DNA from: an uncultured bacterium
Lineage (GTDB): Bacteria; Bacillota; Clostridia; Oscillospirales; Oscillospiraceae
Direction of reading: 5' to 3'
Assembly (NCBI GenBank): GCA_947643715.1
Contig: CANRXB010000003.1
Span: forward strand, 19,041-83,040
Length of the DNA: 64,000 bases
Shown here: piece after piece, positions 44,706 through 52,140 of the stretch
Layout of the letters: each line of letters opens with the position of its first letter
Numbering within the stretch: position 1 is the first letter of the stretch
Notes under the pieces: model-generated
What the model was told of the DNA's origin: nothing
Database searches by the model: none
What the model saw: only the letters and a program-made list of their open reading frames with translations
Position numbers and translations under genes: made by a program

Positions 44706-44813
44706 TAGCCTATGCAAAATGTGCGAGAAAAGGAAGTATTTCCCACCGGTGGACGACGTTTCATAGGCATAGATGAGGAAAGGCCGGCCGTTTTCGGGAG
44801 AGGGGCGGATCGC

Positions 44814-46172
44814 TCAAGCGTGTCGATCCGCCTCGTCCCAATGGAGGGACCGGCGCTGCCGGAGCAGGTAATGGGCCAGCCCGACGCAGTCCGCCAGGAA
44901 CCAGCCGATGGGCACCGACCACCAGATCCCTGCCACGCCGATGGCCGGGACAGCCGAGAGGACATGGGCCAGGATCACCCGGGAGCCCAGGGAGACCGCC
45001 GTGAGCACCACGGACATGCCGGGCCGGCCCAGCGCCCGGTATAGGCCGTACAGCAGGAACAGGCATCCGATGCCGCAGTAGAACGCCCCCTCGATGCGCA
45101 GATACCGCACGCCCTCCTGGATGGTCTGGGTCTCCCCGGCATCCACGAACAGCCCCATCAATGGCCGGGCGAGAACGAACACCAGGACGGAGACCGCGAC
45201 GCTGAACACCACGGCTGTGGTCACGGCCACCTTCAGCCCGGCGCGGATGCGCTCCTCCTTTCTTGCGCCGTAATTTTGGGCGATGAAGGTGGAAAAAGCG
45301 TTGCCGAAGTCCTGGACGGGCATGTAGGCGAACGCGTCGATCTTCACCGCTGCGGCGAAAGCCGCCATCACCGTTGGGCCGAAGCTGTTCACCAGCCCCT
45401 GTACCAGAAGGATGCCTAAGTTCATGACGGATTGCTGGACGCAGGTGAGGAAGGACGCCCCGGCGATCTCCCGCATACGGGCGGGCGCCACGCGCGAACG
45501 CCCTTTGGCGGGCCGCAGCAGGGGATGCCTCCACAGCGTGTAAGCCGCGATCCCGAGGCCGGAGGCGTACTGCGCGATGACGGTGGCCTCCGCCGCGCCT
45601 GCCGCGCCCCGTTCCAGCCCCAGCACGAACCACAGGTCCAGCGCGATGTTCAGCACGGCGGACAGGGCCAGGAAGATGAGGGGGATCACCGAGTCGCCCA
45701 CCGCCCGCAGGAAACAAGCGAAATAATTGTAGAGGAAGGTAGCGGCGATGCCGCAGAGAACGACGGCCAGATAGGCCCGCATCATGCCCCACACCTCGTC
45801 CGGCACCCGAAGGAAGATCCGGATCGGATCCAGACAGGCGAAGGCGGCGACGTTCAGCGCGAGGGCCAGCGCCGCGATGAGGACGAACGAGGCGTGCGCA
45901 GCTTCCCGCAGGCCGTCCTCGTCCCGCTGGCCGAAGCGGATGGAGAACACGGCCCCGCTGCCCATACACGCCCCCAGAAGGATCGAGGTGAGGAACGTCA
46001 TCAGCGTGAAGGAAGAGCCCACGGCGGCCAAGGCTTCCTTGCCCAGATATCTCCCTACGATCAGGGTGTCCGCCACGTTGTAGCACTGCTGGAGCAGGTC
46101 CCCCAGGATCATGGGGACCGCAAAACGCAGCATGGACCCCATCACCGGCCCCTTCGTCAGATCTCTGCTCAC
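44814..46172 (-). CDS. MATE family efflux transporter
   Basis: This 452-residue protein has twelve predicted membrane helices and two MATE halves, each starting with the family pattern (PMILGDLLQQCYNVADTLIVGRYLG near residue 20; a related block near 240). It likely exports cationic compounds in exchange for Na+ or H+. The substrate is not predictable. Translation starts at GTG 46172 with GGAGG 7 bases upstream. It is divergent from rlmA, and the two promoters lie side by side in a 152-bp gap. Confidence 0.92.
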   Translation of the reverse strand: MSRDLTKGPVMGSMLRFAVPMILGDLLQQCYNVADTLIVGRYLGKEALAAVGSSFTLMTFLTSILLGACMGSGAVFSIRFGQRDEDGLREAAHASFVLIAALALALNVAAFACLDPIRIFLRVPDEVWGMMRAYLAVVLCGIAATFLYNYFACFLRAVGDSVIPLIFLALSAVLNIALDLWFVLGLERGAAGAAEATVIAQYASGLGIAAYTLWRHPLLRPAKGRSRVAPARMREIAGASFLTCVQQSVMNLGILLVQGLVNSFGPTVMAAFAAAVKIDAFAYMPVQDFGNAFSTFIAQNYGARKEERIRAGLKVAVTTAVVFSVAVSVLVFVLARPLMGLFVDAGETQTIQEGVRYLRIEGAFYCGIGCLFLLYGLYRALGRPGMSVVLTAVSLGSRVILAHVLSAVPAIGVAGIWWSVPIGWFLADCVGLAHYLLRQRRSLHWDEADRHA

Positions 46173-46204
46173 AGCCCCGCCTCCCCGTCGAGCATACAGC
46201 GACC

Positions 46205-46233
46205 ATTCTACCTGCCGGCGTCAGGGATGTCAA
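46205..46233 (-). promoter_or_regulatory. Promoter of the MATE gene
   Basis: Minus-strand TTGACA, 17-base spacer, TAGAAT, 33 bases before the GTG start. Confidence 0.8.
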
Positions 46234-46259
46234 TATGTATAGTTCCACAGTTTCCGGCC

Positions 46260-46288
46260 TTGGCAAACGAGGGCCGTTGTGATATGAT
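46260..46288 (+). promoter_or_regulatory. Promoter of rlmA
   Basis: TTGGCA, 17-base spacer, TATGAT, 37 bases before the start codon. Confidence 0.72.
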
Positions 46289-46324
46289 CCATAACAGATC
46301 AGGATGCTGAAAGGGGAGGATCCC

Positions 46325-47143
46325 ATGGAGAGCTTGTTCCGCTGTCCCATCTGCGGCGAGGCGTTGTCCAGAGAGGACGGGCGCTACCTGTGCCGCAGCG
46401 GCCACAGCTTCGATATGGCCCGAGAGGGGTACGTGAACCTGCTGCCGGCCAACCGCCAGCACTCGAAGGCTCCGGGGGACGACCGGGAGATGGCCGCCGC
46501 CCGCACCCGCTTCCTGGACGGCGGCTGGTATGGTCCGCTGCGGGACACGTTGTGCGCGCTGGTGAGGGATCTGGCGCCCCGGTCCCCCGACCTGCTGGAC
46601 GCGGGCTGCGGCGAGGGCTGGTATACCCAGGCCCTGGCGCGGACCGCCGCCGCCTGCGGGGGCCGGACGGCGGGGGTGGACCTTTCCAAGCCGTCGGTGA
46701 AGAGAGCGGCCCGCCGCTGCTCCGATGGGGAGTTCGCGGTGGGGACCGTGTACCATCTGCCGGTGGCGGACGGCCGCATCGATGTGCTGGTGGACTGCTT
46801 CGCGCCCCTGGCGGCGGAGGAATTCGCCCGGGTGCTGCGGCGAGGCGGGCGGTTCCTTTACGTGGTCCCAGGTCCCCGGCACCTGTGGGGATTGAAAGAG
46901 GTCCTCTACGACAGGCCCTATGAGAACGAGGACAAGCGGGAGGGATATCCTGGCCTGCGTTATCTGGACGTGGTCCCGGTGGAGACGTCGTTCACGCTGC
47001 CCGACCGGCAGTGCGTCCAGGATCTGTTCCGCATGACCCCCTATTATTGGAAAACGCCCAGGGAGGGGGTGGAGCGGCTGGCTGGGCTGGACCGGCTGAC
47101 GGTCACGGGGCAGTTCCGCATACATGTGATGGAGCGCGTCTGA
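46325..47143 (+). CDS. rlmA: 23S rRNA (guanine-N1)-methyltransferase, RlmA family
   Basis: This 272-residue SAM-dependent methyltransferase has an N-terminal zinc finger, FRCPICGEAL near residue 6 and YLCRSGHSFD near 21, then GYVNLLP and the SAM-binding LLDAGCGEGWYT near 92. This layout is that of RlmA, which methylates G745 or G748 in helix 35 of 23S rRNA. Some members confer resistance to tylosin or mycinamicin-type macrolides (TlrB branch). GGAGG is 5 bases before the ATG at 46325. Which guanine is modified cannot be told. Confidence 0.88.
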   Translation: MESLFRCPICGEALSREDGRYLCRSGHSFDMAREGYVNLLPANRQHSKAPGDDREMAAARTRFLDGGWYGPLRDTLCALVRDLAPRSPDLLDAGCGEGWYTQALARTAAACGGRTAGVDLSKPSVKRAARRCSDGEFAVGTVYHLPVADGRIDVLVDCFAPLAAEEFARVLRRGGRFLYVVPGPRHLWGLKEVLYDRPYENEDKREGYPGLRYLDVVPVETSFTLPDRQCVQDLFRMTPYYWKTPREGVERLAGLDRLTVTGQFRIHVMERV

Positions 47144-47172
47144 CCGGATGCGCCGGACGAGAGGACGAGGCG

Positions 47173-47207
47173 GGCGGGAGCGCCGGGGAGGACCCGGAGC
47201 TCCCGCC
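47173..47207. terminator. Hairpin between rlmA and the Sel1-repeat gene
   Basis: GGCGGGAGC / GCTCCCGCC with an inner CCGGG/CCCGG stem, between convergent genes. No T-tract. Confidence 0.45.
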
Positions 47208-47237
47208 GTGCTGTCTGCGGGATCGACTGGGCTGGGC

Positions 47238-50200
47238 TCATTTTTTGCCGAAGGGCCACTTGAAACGCTTGCTTTGCTTCGTGGGGCTTTGGGCTTTCAG
47301 AGCCGTCACGCGCTCCAGCGCCTGCTTCGCTTCCTGCTCCCCCTTGTCCGCTGCCTGCCGGTAGAGCGCCCCGGCTCGGTCCAGGTCCTGCTCCACGCCC
47401 CGGCCCTGCTCATAGCAGCCGCCCAATAAGTACAGCCCGCGGGAAGAGCCCCGGTCGGCGGCCTGCTGGTAAAACTGCGCCGCCCGTGCCTCGTCCTGGA
47501 CCACGCCCCGGCCGTCGGCATAGCATTCGCCCAAGGAACAGGTCCCGTCGGGGTATCCGCCCCGATGGGATCGCATATACAGCTCCACCGCCTTGTGGAT
47601 GTCCTGCTCCACGCCGTAGCCGTTCTCGTAGCACTCTCCCAGGTAGAACTCCGCCCGGTGGTGGTCCTGCTCGGCGGATCTGGCGAACCACCGTGCGGCC
47701 TGTGTGTCGTCCTCCTCCACGCCGATGCCGTGGTAATAGAAGAAGCCCAGGTTGCACATGGCCCGGGCATCGCCCGCCTCAGCGGCCTGCCGGTAGAGCC
47801 GGGCGGCTTCGCCGAGGTCCTGCTCCACGCCGTGGCCCAGCTCGTAGGACAGCCCCAGGGCGCAGGTGCCCGCAGGATGGCCGCCCTCGTGGGCGATGCG
47901 GTACAGCCGGGTGGCCTCGTCGTGGTCCTGCTCCACGCCGTAGCCGTGGTTATAGCACTCGCCCAGCAGGAAATGGGCCCGGGCGCTGCCGCGGGACGCA
48001 GACTTGCGGAACCACGTCACCGCTTCCTCGTCGTCCATCTTCACGCCGATACCCTGATAGCAGCAGTAGCCGTAATTGCACATGGCCCAGGCGTCGCCTT
48101 GCTCGGCGGCCTCTTTGTATAGCTGCGCCGCCCGCGCCCGGTCCGTCACCACGCCGTGGCCGTATTCATAGCAGGTGCCCAGGGAGCAGGTCGCGGCGGC
48201 GAAATGCTGCTCATGGGCCTGGAGGTAGAGCTCCACGGCCTTCTCCATGTCCTTTTCCACGCCGTAGCCGTTCTGATAGCACTCCCCAAGGAGCTGCTGG
48301 GCCCTGGGATAGCCCGCCTGGGCGGCTTTGGCGAACCACTGCGCGGCCTGCTGGTCGTCCACCTCCACGCCGATGCCGCGATAGTAACAGTAGCCCAGGT
48401 TGCACTGGGCCCGGACGAACCCGTGTTCCGCAGCCTGCCGGTAGAGCTCCACCGCCCGGGGCAGATCCCGCTCTACGCCGGTGCCCAGCTCATAGCACAG
48501 CCCCAGGGCGCAGGTGCCGGCGGGATAGCCGCCCTCGTGGGCCTGCCGGTAGTACTGCACCGCCTTTTCCTCGTCCTGCTCCACGCCGTAGCCGTTGTCG
48601 TAGCACTCCCCCAAGAGCTGCTGGGCCCGGGGATAGTCCTGCTCGGCGGCCATGCTGAACCAATGGACGGCCTGCCGGTCGTCCGCCTGTACGCCGATGC
48701 CCTGATAATAGCAGAAACCCAGGTTGCACTGGGCCCGGGCCTCGCCCTTTTCCGCGGCCTTGCGATACAGCTCCACGGCCCGGGCTTTGTCCATCTCCAC
48801 GCCCCGTCCGATCTCATAGCACAGGCCCAGGGCGCAGGCGCCGGCGGGATGTCCCTTTTCGTCCGCGCTGGTGTACAGCTCGATCGCCCGGGACAGATCC
48901 GGCTCCACGCCGTAGCCGGCTTCGTAGCATTGCCCCAGCAGGAACAGCGCCCTGCCGTGGCCCTGCTGGGCGGCCTTTTCGAACCATGACACGGCCTGGT
49001 CGTTGTCCTCCTGCACGCCGATGCCCTGATAATAGCAGTAGCCCAGGTTGCATTGGGCCCGGGCGTCCCCCTCCTGCGCCGCCTGGAGGTAGAGCTCTAC
49101 GGCCCGATCCAGGTCCTGTTCCACGCCCTGGCCCAGCTCGTAGCACAGCCCCAGGGAGCAGGTGCCGGGCGGATAGCCCCCTTCGCTGGCCGCGCGGTAG
49201 AGCCGCGCCGCCCGCACATGGTCGATCTCCACGCCATAGCCGAAATCATAGCAGTCCCCCAGAAGGCCGAGGGCCCGGGGATAGCCCTCCTCCGCGGCCA
49301 GCTCGAACCAGTGGACGGCCTGCTGGTCGTCCACCTCCACACCGATGCCCCGGTAGTAGCAGAAGCCCAGGTTGCATTGGGCGGGCACATAGCCGCGTTC
49401 CGCCGCCTGATGGTACAGCTCCACCGCCCGGGGCAGGTCCCGCTCCACGCCCTGGCCCAGCTCGAAGCACAGCGCGTAAGCGCAGGTGGCGGGAGGATAG
49501 TCGTCCTCATGGGCCTGACGGTACAGCTCCGCCGCCCGAGCCATGTCCTGCTCCACGCCCTGGCCCAGCTCGTAAGACTGGGCCAGCAGGAACTGGCCCT
49601 TGGCGTAGCCCTGCTCGGCGCACTGGCGATAGAGCTCCGCCGCCATCCCCTCGTCTTTCTCCACGCCGATGCCCTGATCGTAGCACACGCCCAGGGCGCA
49701 GGTGCCCGCGTCGTACTTCTGGTCGTGGGCGGCACGGTACAGCTCCACCGCCCGGGCCACGTCCTGCTCCACGCCCAGGCCGTTCTCGTAGCACTCGCCC
49801 AAAAGGGTCTGGGCCCGGGGATGGTCCTGCTGGGCCGCTTTGGTGAACCAGCTCACCGCCTCGCCGTAGTCCTGCTCCACGCCGATGCCCCGATAGTAGA
49901 AGAAGCCCAGGTTGCACTGGGCGGGGGCATGGTCCTGCTCGGCCGACTCCCGGTAGAGCTCCGCGGCCCGGACCTTGTCCATCTCCAGCCCATTGCCCAG
50001 CTCGTAGCACAGCCCCAGCTCGCACTGGGCGGGAGGATAACCCTGCTCCGCCGCCAGCCCCAGGAGCTGCGCGCCCCGCTCGGGGTCCTTCTGTGTGCCG
50101 ATGCCCCGCAGCCAGCACAGCCCCAAGCCGTATTGCGCGGCGATATAGTCCCCCTCCGCCGAGCGGGAGAACCATTGGAACGCCAGCTCCTCGTTCCGCT

Positions 50201-50408
50201 GTGCGCCGCCGGTGCCGTTGCAGTAATCCATGGCCACCCGGTACTGGGCGTCCAGATCGCCCTCCTCGGCGGCTTCCAGCAGCTCCCGGAAGCTCTGCTC
50301 CTTCTTCGCGGACACGTCCGCCAAGCTTTGGATCAGCTCCGGATCGATATATACCATGACCGTGTCCTGCCCGCCGGGCTGCAGGCAGTCATTTTTTTCT
50401 TCCGACAT
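47238..50408 (-). CDS. Large Sel1-like repeat protein
   Basis: This 1056-residue soluble protein consists almost wholly of about 27 Sel1-like (SLR, TPR-related) repeats of exactly 36 residues. They run from about residue 60 to 1025, preceded by an acidic N-terminal region and ending in a basic tail (KQSKRFKWPFGKK). Consensus units read LGLCYELGxGVExDxxRAVELYRQAA. No signal peptide or membrane helix is seen, so it is cytoplasmic unless exported otherwise. SLR proteins act as scaffolds for protein complexes, and partners are unknown. The ATG at 50408 follows AAAGGAAG. It is monocistronic. Confidence 0.9.
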   Translation of the reverse strand: MSEEKNDCLQPGGQDTVMVYIDPELIQSLADVSAKKEQSFRELLEAAEEGDLDAQYRVAMDYCNGTGGAQRNEELAFQWFSRSAEGDYIAAQYGLGLCWLRGIGTQKDPERGAQLLGLAAEQGYPPAQCELGLCYELGNGLEMDKVRAAELYRESAEQDHAPAQCNLGFFYYRGIGVEQDYGEAVSWFTKAAQQDHPRAQTLLGECYENGLGVEQDVARAVELYRAAHDQKYDAGTCALGVCYDQGIGVEKDEGMAAELYRQCAEQGYAKGQFLLAQSYELGQGVEQDMARAAELYRQAHEDDYPPATCAYALCFELGQGVERDLPRAVELYHQAAERGYVPAQCNLGFCYYRGIGVEVDDQQAVHWFELAAEEGYPRALGLLGDCYDFGYGVEIDHVRAARLYRAASEGGYPPGTCSLGLCYELGQGVEQDLDRAVELYLQAAQEGDARAQCNLGYCYYQGIGVQEDNDQAVSWFEKAAQQGHGRALFLLGQCYEAGYGVEPDLSRAIELYTSADEKGHPAGACALGLCYEIGRGVEMDKARAVELYRKAAEKGEARAQCNLGFCYYQGIGVQADDRQAVHWFSMAAEQDYPRAQQLLGECYDNGYGVEQDEEKAVQYYRQAHEGGYPAGTCALGLCYELGTGVERDLPRAVELYRQAAEHGFVRAQCNLGYCYYRGIGVEVDDQQAAQWFAKAAQAGYPRAQQLLGECYQNGYGVEKDMEKAVELYLQAHEQHFAAATCSLGTCYEYGHGVVTDRARAAQLYKEAAEQGDAWAMCNYGYCCYQGIGVKMDDEEAVTWFRKSASRGSARAHFLLGECYNHGYGVEQDHDEATRLYRIAHEGGHPAGTCALGLSYELGHGVEQDLGEAARLYRQAAEAGDARAMCNLGFFYYHGIGVEEDDTQAARWFARSAEQDHHRAEFYLGECYENGYGVEQDIHKAVELYMRSHRGGYPDGTCSLGECYADGRGVVQDEARAAQFYQQAADRGSSRGLYLLGGCYEQGRGVEQDLDRAGALYRQAADKGEQEAKQALERVTALKAQSPTKQSKRFKWPFGKK
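47330..50230 (-). repeat. Higher-order 324-bp tandem repeat within the Sel1-repeat gene
   Basis: Three kinds of 36-residue repeat recur in fixed order: a CNLGFCYYxGIGV unit ending in AVxWF, an LLGECYxNGYGVE unit, and a TCALGLCYELGxGVE unit. Together they form a 108-residue (324-bp) super-repeat present in about eight diverged copies. Confidence 0.85.
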
Positions 50409-50529
50409 CTCGACCGCTTCCTTTCCGCTTTTTCCGACCGGCGGCCCTGCGCAGCCACGCCGCCTCATGCCAGTGTATCATATGCCGGGCGGGATCTCCA
50501 CTGTCCCGAGAGATCTTTCTCCGCCGGGC

Positions 50530-51240
50530 TCAGGGCCGCTCGTAGATCTGCAGATCGCCGCTGATCGTCTGCTCCAGATAGGCGTCGATCCAGCGGGACG
50601 CGCCCTGCGCGTCCCGGGCCCGGAGCAGCGCGTACAAGGTCTGGGTGTTGCTCACCAGGGCGGGTATCCCGTACAGGTGGCAGAAACGCGCCCACAGCAT
50701 GATGACAGGGGGGCGGAAGGAGTGATAGATCAGCGGGACGATGCTGTTGCCTCCCGCCAGCGCCAGCTCGTGCTGGAACGCGAACGCGGCGTCCGCCGCC
50801 AGCTCGGGGCTGGCGGCCTCGGCCATCCGGGCCAGGGGGCCCTCCAGCCGGTCCAGCGCCTCGTCGGAGGCGTAGAGGATGGCCCGGTCCGCCGCCAGAT
50901 GCTCCAACGCCCGGCGCACCTCCAGGATGGAGCGGATCTCCTCCCGGCCCAGGACGCCCCCCTTGTACTGCATGATCGCGATGAGGGTGCTCAGGTTGCC
51001 CCGGCGGCGGTAGTCGGCCACGCAGGTGCCCTGGCGGGGGCGGACCTCCAGGAAGCCCTGCTCGGACAGCTCGGCAAGGCCGCTGTTCACCACCGTCCGG
51101 CTCACGTGCATCTGCTCGGCCAGGGCCCGCTCGGGGGGGAGCTGGGCGCCTGTGGGCAGCGTCCCGGACAAGATCATGCCCTGGAGCTGCTGGACGAACA
51201 GGTCTTTCAGGCTGGGGGCGGAGAGCTTGGCGAATTCCAT
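50530..51240 (-). CDS. GntR family regulator, FadR subfamily
   Basis: This 236-residue regulator has an N-terminal winged helix (about residues 10-75) with LPPERALAEQMHVSRTVVNSGL and an all-helical FCD ligand domain (about 95-230) containing EIRSILEVRRALE. FCD domains bind small organic acids, often with a metal through Asp and His residues. The ATG at 51240 follows GAGGAGG by 8 bases. It is divergent from the hypB operon across a 200-bp gap, so it may regulate that operon. The ligand is unknown. Confidence 0.88.
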   Translation of the reverse strand: MEFAKLSAPSLKDLFVQQLQGMILSGTLPTGAQLPPERALAEQMHVSRTVVNSGLAELSEQGFLEVRPRQGTCVADYRRRGNLSTLIAIMQYKGGVLGREEIRSILEVRRALEHLAADRAILYASDEALDRLEGPLARMAEAASPELAADAAFAFQHELALAGGNSIVPLIYHSFRPPVIMLWARFCHLYGIPALVSNTQTLYALLRARDAQGASRWIDAYLEQTISGDLQIYERP

Positions 51241-51286
51241 GGGCGCTGCCTCCTCTGGTTCTGGTCATGCCAAATGTCACACAAAG

Positions 51287-51315
51287 AGTCTATCATACAT
51301 TTTCGACAAAATCAA
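51287..51315 (-). promoter_or_regulatory. Promoter of the FadR-type regulator
   Basis: Minus-strand TTGATT, 17-base spacer, TAGACT, 46 bases before the start codon. Confidence 0.65.
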
Positions 51316-51365
51316 CCGTACAAGACGGTGGATATGACAAAAGATCAGGAAAAACATCGGGGCCG

Positions 51366-51395
51366 TTGACATGGGCGGAAAGGGGATGATAAAAT
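51366..51395 (+). promoter_or_regulatory. Promoter of the hypB operon
   Basis: TTGACA, 18-base spacer, TAAAAT, 45 bases before the hypB ATG. The divergent regulator promoter lies about 50 bp away. Confidence 0.75.
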
Positions 51396-51440
51396 GATGG
51401 GGATATCTGGTTGGACCAGAGGGAAAGGAGAGGATGCGCC

Positions 51441-52109
51441 ATGGATCGGGTCCGCATCATCGAGGTGAAGCAGAGCGTGTTCGCCGACAACGACCGCCGG
51501 GCGGACCAGCTCCGCCGGGAGCTGAAGGAGCGGGGGATCTTCCTGCTCAATCTCATGAGCTCCCCCGGCTCGGGCAAGACCACCACCCTGGCACGCACGG
51601 TGGAGCTGCTGAAGGACGAATATAAGATCGGCGTGCTGGAGGCGGACATCGACTCGGACGTGGACGCCAGGACCATGGCCGCCACGGGGGTGGAGGCCAT
51701 CCAGCTCCACACCGGCGGGATGTGCCACCTGGACGCGGACATGACCCGGCAGGGGCTGGACGCGCTGGTGGCCGGGGACGTGGAGCTGGCCATCCTGGAG
51801 AACGTGGGCAACCTGGTGTGCCCGGCGGAATTCGACACGGGGGCGGTGAAGAACGCCGCCATCCTGTCCGTGCCCGAGGGGGACGACAAGCCCCTGAAAT
51901 ACCCCCTGATGTTCCAGGTCTGCGACGTGGTGCTCATCAATAAGATGGACGTGGCGCCCTACTTCGATTTCGACCTGGACAGATGCAGGGAGCATATCCG
52001 TATGCGCAACCCGGACGCCGAGGTCATCCCCATCTGCGCCAAGACCGGGGAAGGCATAGCGCAGTGGGCCGATTGGCTGCGGGGACAGATGGCCGCCTGG
52101 CGCGGCTGA
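51441..52109 (+). CDS. hypB: Hydrogenase/nickel maturation GTPase HypB
   Basis: This 222-residue G3E-family GTPase delivers nickel to Ni-enzymes with HypA. It has the P-loop SSPGSGKTTT near residues 40-49, the metal-binding Cys-His pair in GGMCHLDADM near 94, ENVGNLVCPAEFDTG near 120, and NKMDV near 168. The N-terminal CxxGCxC nickel site and poly-His stretch of some HypB proteins are absent. AAAGGAGAGG precedes the ATG. It is the first gene of the operon with the flavoprotein and hypA. Confidence 0.93.
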   Translation: MDRVRIIEVKQSVFADNDRRADQLRRELKERGIFLLNLMSSPGSGKTTTLARTVELLKDEYKIGVLEADIDSDVDARTMAATGVEAIQLHTGGMCHLDADMTRQGLDALVAGDVELAILENVGNLVCPAEFDTGAVKNAAILSVPEGDDKPLKYPLMFQVCDVVLINKMDVAPYFDFDLDRCREHIRMRNPDAEVIPICAKTGEGIAQWADWLRGQMAAWRG

Positions 52110-52140
52110 GCGCCCCGCGAAAGTAGGGAGGAGAGAGGAC

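Noticed and set aside
47330..50230. Regular repeats that might suggest a CRISPR array or non-coding satellite
   Set aside because: The 108-bp and 324-bp periods keep a single reading frame of Sel1 repeats throughout, and no short identical repeats with unique spacers exist.
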